Virus record (IMG/VR): IMGVR_UViG_3300027796_000020
Span: 1-41,610 of that record
Direction: 5' to 3' (one strand)
DNA from: a virus
Length of the DNA stretch: 41,610 nucleotides
Position numbers and translations under genes: made by a program. Below, one piece after another: positions 1-6,662 of this stretch (the stretch's first letter is position 1; each line of letters starts with the position of its first letter). The notes under the pieces were generated by a model. That model saw only the letters and a program-made list of their open reading frames with translations. It searched no databases and had not been told where the DNA came from.

Positions 1-133
1 TGAGATTAGCGAATCCGACAAAGAGCGCAACTGGTATCAACCGACACCGACCATCATGGCGAATGAACAATACAATTATGTGAACGACACAGCAGAGTTT
101 AATAAAAATGGAGGGCTTGAATGAAAATACCTA
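1..133. repeat. Left copy of terminal direct repeat (circular or terminally redundant genome)
   Basis: Bases 1-133 match 41478-41610 except at positions 1 and 7 (T here, C in the right copy). Positions 8-133 are identical to 41485-41610. The overlap joins the broken gene at the left end to its full copy at the right end, so the window is one genome unit of about 41,477 bp plus overlap. A 126-base exact match is close to common assembly k-mer sizes, so an assembly overlap is more likely than a biological terminal repeat. Confidence 0.9.
2..124 (+). CDS. 3' end of small coiled-coil protein (full copy at 41305-41601)
   Basis: This is the last 40 codons of the gene that is complete at 41305-41601, cut by the window boundary. 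The reading frame continues to the TGA at 122-124, which overlaps the ATG of the next gene (ATGA at 121-124). Both differences from the right-hand copy fall at third codon positions (Ser and Ile codons) and leave the protein unchanged. Confidence 0.85.
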   Translation, partial: EISESDKERNWYQPTPTIMANEQYNYVNDTAEFNKNGGLE

Positions 134-429
134 AAACCGTCCGCATTGGTGGGGTTGAGTATTCGGTTGAATTTATAAACAATCTCAACGATGGAGTAAG
201 GGTGCTAAACGGGCAAGTCGAATACGCCCAAAGCAAAATACGGATAAAGAGCGATGACGAATATCAACATCAATGCGTAACGCTTGTTCATGAGATACTC
301 CACGCGATCGCCGCGCAACGCTGCATGGAGCTTGGAGATAACGAGGAAAAGATTATTGACGGATTTGCGTATGGCGTTTATCAAATTCTTCAAGACAACG
401 GGGCAAAACTGATTGACGCTAAAAAATAA
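121..429 (+). CDS. Small HExxH putative metalloprotease-like protein
   Basis: A 102-residue protein of early-region phage type. It carries the zinc-binding motif HEILHA near residues 57-62, followed by a helical stretch with acidic residues that could supply a third zinc ligand. This resembles short phage proteins annotated as SprT-like or ImmA-like metallopeptidases, although no DNA-binding or zinc-ribbon domain is attached. Its start overlaps the preceding stop in an ATGA junction, which implies translational coupling, and the GGAGGG ribosome binding site at 110-115 is well placed. It lies directly in front of the primase-helicase gene. Peptidase activity is inferred from the motif only; the substrate is unknown. 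Confidence 0.7.
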   Translation: MKIPKTVRIGGVEYSVEFINNLNDGVRVLNGQVEYAQSKIRIKSDDEYQHQCVTLVHEILHAIAAQRCMELGDNEEKIIDGFAYGVYQILQDNGAKLIDAKK

Positions 430-445
430 ACAAGGGAGCTAAACC

Positions 446-2851
446 ATGTACGATATTCCCTTAATTAAATCCAGAATCAACTGCCTCGAATACGCCCAAC
501 GCATGGGTATTGCGGTGCGTAAGGATGGGGACCGTTGCAGATCACCGCTAAGACCGTCTGCGGACAATAAGAGCGCATTTTCTGTTCACCGTGACTATTG
601 GCACGATTTCGTGTCGGGCGATTCTGGGGACGTTATAGACCTCTCTGCAGCGATTAATCACAACGGCGATAGGGGGCTTGCTATACAAGAGCTTGCAAGG
701 CTCACAGGCGTTATTTCAGAGAAGGACTATATTGATTGGCAACAGCACACGCAACGGCAGGTGTCGCTTATTCAGGGGTGGCACGAGGACTTGAGAACAT
801 GTGACCGTGAATACCTGCACAAGCGAAGAATCACAGACGAAACAATCAACGCCTTGCGTATCGGTTACACAGGAATGGGGACAGAGGTTATTGTCAAGGG
901 CGAAAAGATATACAACTTCGCCTCGGGTCGAATCTCTGTTCCGACTTACAAAAACGGCTATGTGTGTTCGTGGGTCGCTCGGGCAACTCGGGATGAGCAG
1001 CAGCCCAAATACCTCAAGCCGCCGATAAACGACTACACCGAGTACGAACCTTGGGGACTGCATACCCTCAACCGTTCAACGGATAAGCTCTATATTGCCG
1101 AGGGGTGCTTTGACGCTCTTTCAATCGACCAAAGCGGATTCCCTGTTCTCGCAAGTATGGGAGGTTACTTCGGCAAAGAAACCCTTAAAAATGTCCTGTC
1201 TATCGCAAAGGATTACTCATGTGTTGTTCTAACCTTTGACACCGATAACGCAGGGAAGAAGTTCACAATCGACTTTGGCAATGTTTTGTTTCTGCATAAA
1301 ATTACATTTATGGTTGCCGAGATTCCGTATAAATATAAGGATATTTCGGATTTTTATGCAGACGGAAACGAGATTAAGAACCTCACGCTAAAAGATGGAA
1401 TAGCCCATCTTGCAACTAATATCACGAACAAAGACGAGTTTAAGGAGTTTGCGTATAAAGCCGCGAGAATTATGGATAGAGCCGAACTCGCGGAACTCTT
1501 TGAAACTGTCGGAAAAACCGAAACATTCAGCCGAGTGTGGTTAAAGGAAGTCCAATCGTCCTGTTTCCATGCACCGCCCGAACCCATAATCGTTGCTGAA
1601 ATCCTCAAGGAACACAAACTGCTGTATGTCGCCAATGTTGGGTTCTATGAATACACACCGCAAGGGCGTTGGAAATGGCTTGATGATAAAGTTATTGAGG
1701 GCTATATCTCGGACACGCTCGGTGGGTTTACATCGGGTGGGAAGCTCGAACCCATTAAGAAACTTATGCAAGCGGAGATATTTGGTTCCCAAGAATTTGA
1801 CCGAGCGCCTGTTGTTAATTTCATCAACGGAACACTCGAACTCGACACAGGCAAATTCAGAGAACACTCGCAAGATGATTACTGCTCTATTCAACTTTCG
1901 TTCCCATACTTGCCGGAAGCAACAGCCCCCCGTTGGGAGCAATTCGTGGAAGAAATCACAGCCGAGGACGCTAAGCGACAAGAGAATCTCCAATTCATTG
2001 CGGGCTATGCGTTGTTCTCTGATTGTCGCCATGAAAAGATATTCGTGTTCACAGGGGACGGAAGCAACGGCAAGACCATCTACACAAAGGTTCTCGAACA
2101 ACTCTATGGAGTTGAGAATGTGACCCATGTAAATCCTCAAGGTATCACCGAATCGTTTCAGCTTATCCACTTGCGTTCATCTATGCTCAATATCGCAGGG
2201 GAAATCAAATCCGACCTTTCTGCGACCGAGGAAACGCTCAAGCAGATCGCGTCAGGTGAAACCATCCAAGCGTGTTATAAGTCAAAGAACTTTGTGCAAT
2301 TCAAATCTCGAGCCAAACTTATCTTTTGCTGTAACGGTCAGTTGAGATCATCTGACACATCAGACGGACTTGCAAGGCGTTTGACCATCATAGACTTCCC
2401 TTGTAAGTTTGTTGAGTTCCCCGACAAATCAGACCCCTATCAACGCGAGAAGGACATATCCTTGTATGACAAACTTATCCCCGAACTGTCAGGAATATTC
2501 AACTGGGCTTATCAAGGTTACAAGGATTTGTTGCACTTTGGCAGCTTCACAGAAACAGACGAACACTCCGAACTCATGAAAGCGTTCCGTCAAGCGTCCA
2601 ACCCCATCGAGTGCTTTGTTGACGATTTTATGGACGACCCGCCCAAGCGCATATCTCGTTCAGACCTCTACCGCGACTATTCGGAATGGTGCGAAAACAA
2701 CGGACACCGACCATTATCCTCAACCAGATTCCACCCCGAGTTTCGCCGCATTACCAAGAAAACTTACGAGGATTACTGTGCAACCGTCAGGAATGCAAAC
2801 GGCACAGAATCTAAGGAAAGGGGGTATAAAATCTGGGGACAAGCAGATTGA
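446..2851 (+). CDS. Primase-helicase (TOPRIM plus SF3/D5-like helicase, P4-type)
   Basis: An 801-residue replication protein. The N-terminal ~90 residues resemble a CHC2-type primase zinc-binding domain (R-S-P-L-R-P, then DYWHDFVSGDSGDVIDL) but lack a clear full set of zinc cysteines. A TOPRIM domain follows at about residues 210-285: YIAEGCFDALS gives the acidic Glu, and LTFDTDNAGKK the DxD. The C-terminal half is a superfamily 3 helicase of the P4/D5 primase family. It has Walker A GDGSNGKT near 536-543, Walker B LNIAGEI near 580, and a sensor/arginine finger around IFCCNGQLR and DGLARRL. By family it should prime and unwind DNA at the phage origin. The iteron cluster begins inside its last codons, a typical arrangement for an initiator helicase beside its origin. 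A GGGAG ribosome binding site precedes the ATG. Confidence 0.93.
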   Translation: MYDIPLIKSRINCLEYAQRMGIAVRKDGDRCRSPLRPSADNKSAFSVHRDYWHDFVSGDSGDVIDLSAAINHNGDRGLAIQELARLTGVISEKDYIDWQQHTQRQVSLIQGWHEDLRTCDREYLHKRRITDETINALRIGYTGMGTEVIVKGEKIYNFASGRISVPTYKNGYVCSWVARATRDEQQPKYLKPPINDYTEYEPWGLHTLNRSTDKLYIAEGCFDALSIDQSGFPVLASMGGYFGKETLKNVLSIAKDYSCVVLTFDTDNAGKKFTIDFGNVLFLHKITFMVAEIPYKYKDISDFYADGNEIKNLTLKDGIAHLATNITNKDEFKEFAYKAARIMDRAELAELFETVGKTETFSRVWLKEVQSSCFHAPPEPIIVAEILKEHKLLYVANVGFYEYTPQGRWKWLDDKVIEGYISDTLGGFTSGGKLEPIKKLMQAEIFGSQEFDRAPVVNFINGTLELDTGKFREHSQDDYCSIQLSFPYLPEATAPRWEQFVEEITAEDAKRQENLQFIAGYALFSDCRHEKIFVFTGDGSNGKTIYTKVLEQLYGVENVTHVNPQGITESFQLIHLRSSMLNIAGEIKSDLSATEETLKQIASGETIQACYKSKNFVQFKSRAKLIFCCNGQLRSSDTSDGLARRLTIIDFPCKFVEFPDKSDPYQREKDISLYDKLIPELSGIFNWAYQGYKDLLHFGSFTETDEHSELMKAFRQASNPIECFVDDFMDDPPKRISRSDLYRDYSEWCENNGHRPLSSTRFHPEFRRITKKTYEDYCATVRNANGTESKERGYKIWGQAD

Positions 2852-3090
2852 TTTTACCTGTCCCCAACCTGTCACCAAAACGGGCGATAAACCTAAAAAC
2901 GGCAATCTGGTGACAAGTAAACGAAAAGTGCCTGTCCCCAGAAATAACGGCTTAACCATGCGCTTAAATGGCATAAAAATAGCGGTGACAAGAAGATACA
3001 TTCAAAAGGTTTTTGAATCAATTCTATATAATATATTATATATAATCAATTTATAGAGTTTCTTTTTCAAATCCCGTTTGCCTGTCACCA
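2834..3090. other. Putative replication origin: seven iterons, hairpin and AT-rich palindrome
   Basis: A 10-base motif, TGGKGACARG (K=G/T, R=A/G; the 2983 copy begins with C), occurs seven times. Forward copies are at 2834-2843, 2908-2917 and 2983-2992. Reverse-complement copies (CCTGTCMCCA) are at 2857-2866, 2868-2877, 2931-2940 and 3081-3090. Between the sixth and seventh copies lie a hairpin with 8-bp arms (3000-3007 with 3011-3018) and an 18-bp perfect AT palindrome (3025-3042) within a long AT stretch that could melt easily. Iterons plus an AT-rich element directly after the helicase gene are the usual features of a theta-type phage origin. Origin function is inferred. Confidence 0.75.
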
Positions 3091-3111
3091 AATAAAAATG
3101 GAGGTGAAAAT

Positions 3112-3318
3112 ATGTCAACAGGAATTAAAATTGATGGCGAAAAATATATCGGTCATACATTCCGCGGAATAGAAATAATCGGCGTTTATCGAATGCCTAC
3201 TGGTGCATGGGGCGCAGAGGTAAAGTGCAAATGTGGCAAGGTCACTAAAATGCTATTAAGAACAGCGTTAGGATTAAACGTCTGCACTCACAAAAAAAGA
3301 GGTAAATCCAGTGATTAA
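3112..3318 (+). CDS. Small zinc-binding protein, AP2/HNH-associated type
   Basis: A 68-residue protein preceded by a strong GGAGGTGA site. Its pattern (G-x-x-F near the start, a tryptophan, then CKCGK and a later C-T-H) resembles the short N-terminal zinc-binding module found on AP2-domain homing endonucleases and related phage DNA-binding proteins, in which CxCG is followed by a basic segment. Only the zinc module is present; there is no nuclease domain. It is the first gene after the putative origin and overlaps the next gene by eight bases. The function is unknown; a nucleic-acid-binding role is plausible. Confidence 0.55.
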   Translation: MSTGIKIDGEKYIGHTFRGIEIIGVYRMPTGAWGAEVKCKCGKVTKMLLRTALGLNVCTHKKRGKSSD

Positions 3319-3595
3319 GACAAGCAAAGAAAATGTCCTTAAAAACATCGAATGTTTTCTCCAATTTTCGCGCAAGAGAGGATATGGAATGTATCAGCCG
3401 GACATATCGAAAGACACAGGACTTACCCAAAGCCAACTCTCGAATTATGAGAACGGAAAAATGTTGCCAAGTTTACTCGCCGCCATTGCAATCGCTGACT
3501 GCTTCGATGTGTCGCTCGACTATTTGGTTGGGAGGTGTGAGAATAAGTTAGCGCATAAGACTAAAAAGGGATTGACTAAATATAAGGAGGATTAA
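3311..3595 (+). CDS. XRE-family HTH regulator
   Basis: A 94-residue protein with one helix-turn-helix of the Cro/CI (XRE) type at about residues 18-75. The recognisable core is DISKDTGLTQSQLSNYENGK, followed by the typical ending SLDYLVGRCE. The start is GTG at 3311, overlapping the preceding gene; an ATG at 3387 would remove part of the domain. The C-terminal tail is lysine-rich. It lies between the origin and the terminase genes, so it may control the early-to-late change, but that role is inferred. Confidence 0.8.
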   Translation: MIKTSKENVLKNIECFLQFSRKRGYGMYQPDISKDTGLTQSQLSNYENGKMLPSLLAAIAIADCFDVSLDYLVGRCENKLAHKTKKGLTKYKED

Positions 3596-3597
3596 GT

Positions 3598-3699
3598 ATG
3601 ATGATATTAAGAATTGTATGTAACGTACTAAGTGTTTCTTTTTCACTTGTAGCAATCGTGCTTTGTATTCATATCAAACATAAAATGAAGGAGGACTAA
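3598..3699 (+). CDS. 33-residue membrane micro-protein
   Basis: A short open frame starting ATGATG directly after an AAGGAGG site at 3583-3592 and ending in TAA, three bases before the next start. It encodes one hydrophobic segment (about residues 3-24, rich in V, L, I, S and F) followed by a basic tail (HIKHKMKED), as in a single-pass membrane peptide with the tail on the cytoplasmic side. The ribosome binding site and tight packing between neighbours support it as a real gene. The function is unknown. Confidence 0.6.
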   Translation: MMILRIVCNVLSVSFSLVAIVLCIHIKHKMKED

Positions 3700-3701
3700 T
3701 C

Positions 3702-3986
3702 ATGCCAAAGACAACAAACGGAACAATTAAGTCGGTTATTCAGGACTGGTTGGCGGAGTGTGAAAATGTCAAGGACTTAGCAAGAACATATGCAGACATT
3801 CGCGTTGAACTTGAAGCCCAATTCAATACAATGGTTGCAGTGAAGTCGAAGCCAGAAACTATTACACCGCCATATTATGTTAACCCGAGCATTGGCACAC
3901 CTTATAATCCGCACGAAATAACCTGTAATTCGCAAACCCAAACCGCACCCTCAGACTTAATAACATATACGACTGCGAGGCAATAA
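3702..3986 (+). CDS. Hypothetical protein
   Basis: A 94-residue protein with a GGAGGA ribosome binding site that lies in the end of the preceding micro-gene. The first 45 residues look helical and amphipathic (DWLAECENVKDLARTYADI). The rest is rich in P, T and Y and is probably disordered. The stop overlaps the next start (TAATG). No known family is recognised. Confidence 0.65.
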   Translation: MPKTTNGTIKSVIQDWLAECENVKDLARTYADIRVELEAQFNTMVAVKSKPETITPPYYVNPSIGTPYNPHEITCNSQTQTAPSDLITYTTARQ

Positions 3987-4189
3987 TGATTGACATTCCC
4001 AAACCAATCCGCAACCAACTTCGGCGCATGGGCTATCGCCACAGACACGGCTTTGAAATTGACCCTTGGATTTGCGGAAAGAGATACAGGACTTTCCACA
4101 ATGAAACCGTCTACTGCGATGGCGATGATGTGCTGTCGGTTGAAAAGAATAGGGTGTTTATATTTAATTTGAGAAGGAGAAAAGATTGA
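3986..4189 (+). CDS. Small basic hypothetical protein
   Basis: A 67-residue protein rich in arginine and histidine (for example RNQLRRMGYRHRHGFEI), ending in LRRRKD. Both ends overlap neighbouring genes (TAATG upstream, TGATG downstream), so it is translationally coupled in the operon leading to terS. The basic composition would suit nucleic-acid binding, but no family is recognised. Confidence 0.65.
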   Translation: MIDIPKPIRNQLRRMGYRHRHGFEIDPWICGKRYRTFHNETVYCDGDDVLSVEKNRVFIFNLRRRKD

Positions 4190-4377
4190 TGGATAAAGAA
4201 CCCCGCGACCCTCGTAAATACTGCAACAACTTTACATGTACTCTCGACTTTGCCGAAGCTTGGAATCAACACATTGACGCTATCGACCATCGAAAGCAAG
4301 TCCGTGAAAAGTTGGATAAATTGAAGATTAAAATTGAGGAGGACAAAACAAACAATGGAACCAGTCAAAAAGGGTAG
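4189..4377 (+). CDS. Small hypothetical protein upstream of terS
   Basis: A 62-residue protein. The ATG at 4189 is preferred over the in-frame TTG at 4186 because a GAAGGAG site sits about ten bases upstream and the TGATG overlap with the preceding stop is typical. It contains C-N-N-F-T-C in the first third and a charged helix (HRKQVREKLDKLKIKIEEDK) at the end. It overlaps the first 23 bases of the terminase small subunit gene. The function is unknown. Confidence 0.6.
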   Translation: MDKEPRDPRKYCNNFTCTLDFAEAWNQHIDAIDHRKQVREKLDKLKIKIEEDKTNNGTSQKG

Positions 4378-4963
4378 ACCGCCTAAGCCTAAAGAAGTTA
4401 CTGCTGATAACATAGAAAGCGCAGGTGAGGAGATAGTAAAAACAAAACGGAGAGCGCCCGGTGATATGATTGCGGGATCGTATGCTAAAAAAGACGATGT
4501 TTCCAGAATCCTAACCAACTGTATGAAGTGGTATCAACTTTCTCCCGTTCAATCGCTGGATGAACTCCAATCACGCATAGGCGATTTCTTCGTTACCTGC
4601 ATAAGCACAGGGGAAATCCCCACAGTTGAGAAACTTTGCCTCGCTACGGGATATGACCGCAGAACTATCTGGACTTGGGAAACTGGCGAAGCGGTGTCTA
4701 AGTTGGGTACAGGGGCAATGGACATCATCAAAAAAGCAAAGGATTTTCTCGCAACATTTGAGAGCGAAATGGTCACGGAAGGCAAAATAAATCCGATAGT
4801 TTACATCTTCCGCGCTAAAAATTACTTCGGAATGAAGGATCAGCAGGAATATGTCCTGACACCCAACGGAGCGTTAGGAAATGATGGCGACCCATCGACT
4901 ATCGCAGGGAAGTACAAGGTGGGGTTGCCCGAAGCAATCATAGAAGCAAAGGAGAGCAAATAG
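4355..4963 (+). CDS. terS: Terminase small subunit
   Basis: A 202-residue protein that should recognise phage DNA and load the large subunit for headful or site-directed packaging. The ATG at 4355 has GAGGAGG at 4336-4342; the longer open frame from 4334 has no sensible site. The N-terminus is a basic, proline-rich tail (KKGRPPKPK). A central helix-turn-helix-like segment follows (VEKLCLATGYDRRTIWTWET), then a conserved oligomerisation region (NPIVYIFRAKNYFGMKDQ), which I recall from Clostridia phage terminase small subunits. Unusually, terL does not follow directly: about 3.7 kb of accessory genes separate the two terminase genes. Confidence 0.8.
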   Translation: MEPVKKGRPPKPKEVTADNIESAGEEIVKTKRRAPGDMIAGSYAKKDDVSRILTNCMKWYQLSPVQSLDELQSRIGDFFVTCISTGEIPTVEKLCLATGYDRRTIWTWETGEAVSKLGTGAMDIIKKAKDFLATFESEMVTEGKINPIVYIFRAKNYFGMKDQQEYVLTPNGALGNDGDPSTIAGKYKVGLPEAIIEAKESK

Positions 4964-5556
4964 TGGAAGAATGGCGAGACGCAATTGGGTTTGAGGGATT
5001 ATACGAAGTCAACAACTTTGGTAGAGTGAGGCACAAAGACGGTCAAGAGATAAACGGAAGCCTTAATTCGTATGGCTATCGGGCATATTCTCTATTCAAA
5101 GATGGCGGTAGAATCACCGCAAAGGGGCATCGGCTTGTCGCGGAAGCATTCATCCCAAACCCGGATAGCAAGAGAAACGTAAATCACAAAGACGGTGACA
5201 GAGATAACAACTTTGTGGACAACCTCGAATGGGTAACGCATGGCGAAAATCTGAATCACGCACTCAAAGAACTCTGTATCGACTATTCCGCGAAACCCGT
5301 GGCGCAATTAACGCTAAGCGGTGATGTTGTGGCAATATGGGCAAATGCTTCAATCCCCTCTCGACTATTGGGCATAAGTTCGCAGCTTGTGTCTGCGTGT
5401 TGCCGAGGCACAGCGAAAAGCACTGGCGACTATTTGTGGCAATATGCCGAAATCACATTCGAGCGAGGGATTAAAGAAATGCAAGCTGCCGCGCTTCGGC
5501 AAAAGCTATCGACTATTACACGGGAACTGGCAACTCTTGAAAATGATTTAAAATAG
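4963..5556 (+). CDS. HNH homing endonuclease with NUMOD4 domain
   Basis: A 197-residue protein starting at a GTG that overlaps the terS stop. The first ~25 residues form a NUMOD4 motif (EEWRDAIGFEGLYEVNNFGR). An HNH nuclease core spans about residues 48-95 (GHRLVAEAF, then NVNHKDGDRDNN and NLEWVTHGENLNHA). A C-terminal segment with ISSQLVSACCRG may be a NUMOD1-type DNA-binding helix-turn-helix. Such enzymes cut a specific site in related phages lacking the gene and so spread themselves. Its position beside a terminase gene is common for free-standing homing endonucleases. It marks the left edge of the cassette that separates terS from terL. Confidence 0.85.
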   Translation: MEEWRDAIGFEGLYEVNNFGRVRHKDGQEINGSLNSYGYRAYSLFKDGGRITAKGHRLVAEAFIPNPDSKRNVNHKDGDRDNNFVDNLEWVTHGENLNHALKELCIDYSAKPVAQLTLSGDVVAIWANASIPSRLLGISSQLVSACCRGTAKSTGDYLWQYAEITFERGIKEMQAAALRQKLSTITRELATLENDLK

Positions 5557-5581
5557 CCCACCGACTATAAAATTCGCACAG

Positions 5582-5634
5582 GCAAAAAGAAACCCGCCTC
5601 GGCTATCCTTTCGGACGGTCGGGGCGGTCGGTTT
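5582..5634 (-). terminator. Third serial terminator on the minus strand (also faces the HNH gene)
   Basis: Read leftward, AAACC(GAC)CGCC near 5634-5622 pairs with GGCGGGTTT near 5600-5590, a 9-bp stem with a three-base bulge. TCTTTTTG follows immediately. The long loop and the bulge make it weaker than the other two. Confidence 0.4.
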
Positions 5635-5769
5635 GTCTGGTGGCTTGGGAGATCTGACCGGAGAGCAGCGCAAAAGCAAAGAGAAACGCAGCGCAAAAGC
5701 AGGAATTAAAGCAGGCAAGGCTTTAAAGGCGATAGGAGCGATTATAAGCGCATAGCATACAACATCACG

Positions 5770-5817
5770 CAAAAAGCAAAAGCCCGTCAGAAGTCAAATA
5801 AATGGCATCTGCGGGCT
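5770..5817 (-). terminator. Second serial terminator on the minus strand
   Basis: Read leftward, AGCCCGCAG (5817-5809) pairs with CTG(A)CGGGCT (5790-5781) with one bulged base. The hairpin is followed by TTTGCTTTTTG. It backs up the stronger terminator at 5836-5874. Confidence 0.5.
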
Positions 5818-5835
5818 TCGGCATATTCAGACAAA

Positions 5836-5874
5836 AGAAAACCCCGCTTGTTAGGCGAGGCGAGCGGGTTTATT
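5836..5874. terminator. Bidirectional intrinsic terminator closing the leftward mini-operon
   Basis: An 8-bp GC-rich stem (5842-5849 with 5861-5868, one G-U pair) has an A-rich left flank and a T-rich right flank. Read leftward it ends in TTTTCTTTTG directly after the stop of the last leftward gene; read rightward it ends in TTTATTTT. It therefore separates leftward and rightward transcription. Confidence 0.7.
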
Positions 5875-6070
5875 TTCTCGGCGCGAGCGATTCTAAATAT
5901 TTCATCATTTCGAGCGGTGAGTTTGTTTCTATGACATCTCCGTTTATAATCGTCCTGCACAAGCCGTTTGTGTATCGCGTGATGACATATCCCTTGAACA
6001 TTGTTTTACCTGTTCCGTCCGTGCATTGGACGAGTGTAAATTTATCGAACATGGTTCTATTTATTTCCAT
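5870..6070 (-). CDS. Hypothetical protein, last gene of the leftward mini-operon
   Basis: A 66-residue protein. The ATG at 6070 is chosen because an AAGAAGG site lies seven bases upstream; the longer frame from GTG 6088 has no better site. The sequence has strand-like segments (FTLVQCTDGTG, FKGYVITRYTN, CRTIINGDVIETN) and a final helix with LEMMKYLESLA, so it is probably a small alpha/beta fold. The stop lies within the terminator hairpin region. No family is recognised; in context it is an accessory gene. Confidence 0.6.
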   Translation of the reverse strand: MEINRTMFDKFTLVQCTDGTGKTMFKGYVITRYTNGLCRTIINGDVIETNSPLEMMKYLESLAPRK

Positions 6071-6084
6071 TTCATAACCTTCTT

Positions 6085-6150
6085 TCACTGTTTTTTAATC
6101 AAGCTTGCCAAGATCAGGAACGGGAAAAGGATTATTGACAATAACCACAT
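6085..6150 (-). CDS. 21-residue hydrophobic micro-protein
   Basis: ATG at 6150 with AGAGGTGA upstream, 12 bases after the stop of the preceding leftward gene. It encodes a single hydrophobic helix (WLLSIILFPFLILASLI) ending in KKQ, a typical tiny membrane peptide. It has a binding site and fits between its neighbours without overlap, but at this length coding by chance cannot be excluded. Confidence 0.4.
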   Translation of the reverse strand: MWLLSIILFPFLILASLIKKQ

Positions 6151-6161
6151 CAATCTCACCT

Positions 6162-6401
6162 CTAAAACGGAAGACGGTCGGGAGCGTTGTCGAATAGATG
6201 TGTTCCGTTTTTCCTGTATCCCTCATTCCAGTTTTCAACCACCTCACAAGCTCTTTTCTTTGTGCTGTAAACATTCGCCCAAAGCAGGTTTTTAATTCCC
6301 TCTAAAACGCTTTTAATGTTGCTGCTTTGGCTGTATTTGACCGCATAGGAATAGTATTTACCGTTTTCCTCGATCGTGACTGCTATGTGATAATTAGGCA
6401 T
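6162..6401 (-). CDS. Hypothetical protein in the leftward mini-operon
   Basis: A 79-residue protein. The ATG at 6401 has a near-perfect GAGGAGGG site nine bases upstream, so the longer frame from 6506 is rejected. The pattern is strand-strand-helix (YHIAVTIEENGKYYSYAVKY, then SVLEGIKNLLWANVYSTKKRACEVVENW), a compact fold common among small phage and integrative-element proteins of unknown role. Its leader carries two tandem hairpins (6427-6465). Confidence 0.65.
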   Translation of the reverse strand: MPNYHIAVTIEENGKYYSYAVKYSQSSNIKSVLEGIKNLLWANVYSTKKRACEVVENWNEGYRKNGTHLFDNAPDRLPF

Positions 6402-6426
6402 TTTCAAAACCCTCCTCAAAATATTT

Positions 6427-6465
6427 CGCCTTTCGGCGTGGTAGTGGTCTTTAGCGTCTGACCAC
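6427..6465 (-). promoter_or_regulatory. Tandem RNA hairpins in the leader of the 6401 gene
   Basis: On the minus-strand transcript, GTGGTC (6465-6460) pairs with GACCAC (6449-6444). Directly afterwards CGCC-GAAA-GGCG (6438-6427) forms a GNRA-capped hairpin. The ribosome binding site of the next gene follows within 20 bases. They may stabilise the message or tune translation; neither ends in a T-run. Confidence 0.4.
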
Positions 6466-6477
6466 CGGAGACGGATA

Positions 6478-6648
6478 TCATTTACCGTTATAAACACGCT
6501 CGGCATATCTGCGATAAATATACCACTTGCTAATTTGTTGCCAAAACGCTGTTGTTCCGCTCGGATATATCACGCGCTTGAATACGGCATATTCTCCGGT
6601 ATAGTTGTCTTTTTCAAGCGTAATATCGCCGTTTTGCATGATAATCAT
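6478..6648 (-). CDS. 56-residue hypothetical protein in the leftward mini-operon
   Basis: The ATG at 6648 follows AAAGGA about ten bases upstream; an alternative ATG lies three codons downstream. The protein has strand-rich, aromatic character (DNYTGEYAVFKRVIYPSG, FWQQISKWYIYRRYAERVYN) and a basic C-terminus. No family is recognised. It lies between the membrane micro-gene at 6663-6788 and the gene at 6162-6401. Confidence 0.55.
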   Translation of the reverse strand: MIIMQNGDITLEKDNYTGEYAVFKRVIYPSGTTAFWQQISKWYIYRRYAERVYNGK

Positions 6649-6662
6649 TTAAATACATCCTT

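Larger units (their letters stand above)
5557..5869. other. Gene-free stretch with serial terminators
   Basis: No convincing gene is visible in these 313 bases. An open rightward frame (about 5550-5755, ending in a lysine/alanine-rich stretch) lacks a start codon and ribosome binding site. The stretch holds three hairpins, each followed by a T-rich run when read leftward (listed separately). It also has a 14-base direct repeat, GCAGCGCAAAAGCA, at 5665-5678 and 5688-5701. Confidence 0.6.

Noticed and set aside
1541-2170. A 209-residue leftward frame within the helicase gene and a 176-residue rightward one in another frame
   Set aside because: Both lie fully inside the clearly coding primase-helicase, which has intact motifs across the whole stretch.
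5550-5757. A rightward gene behind the HNH endonuclease, ending in a lysine/alanine-rich stretch
   Set aside because: The frame is open but has no ATG/GTG start with a binding site, and terminator hairpins cover part of it. It might be a remnant, but this cannot be supported.
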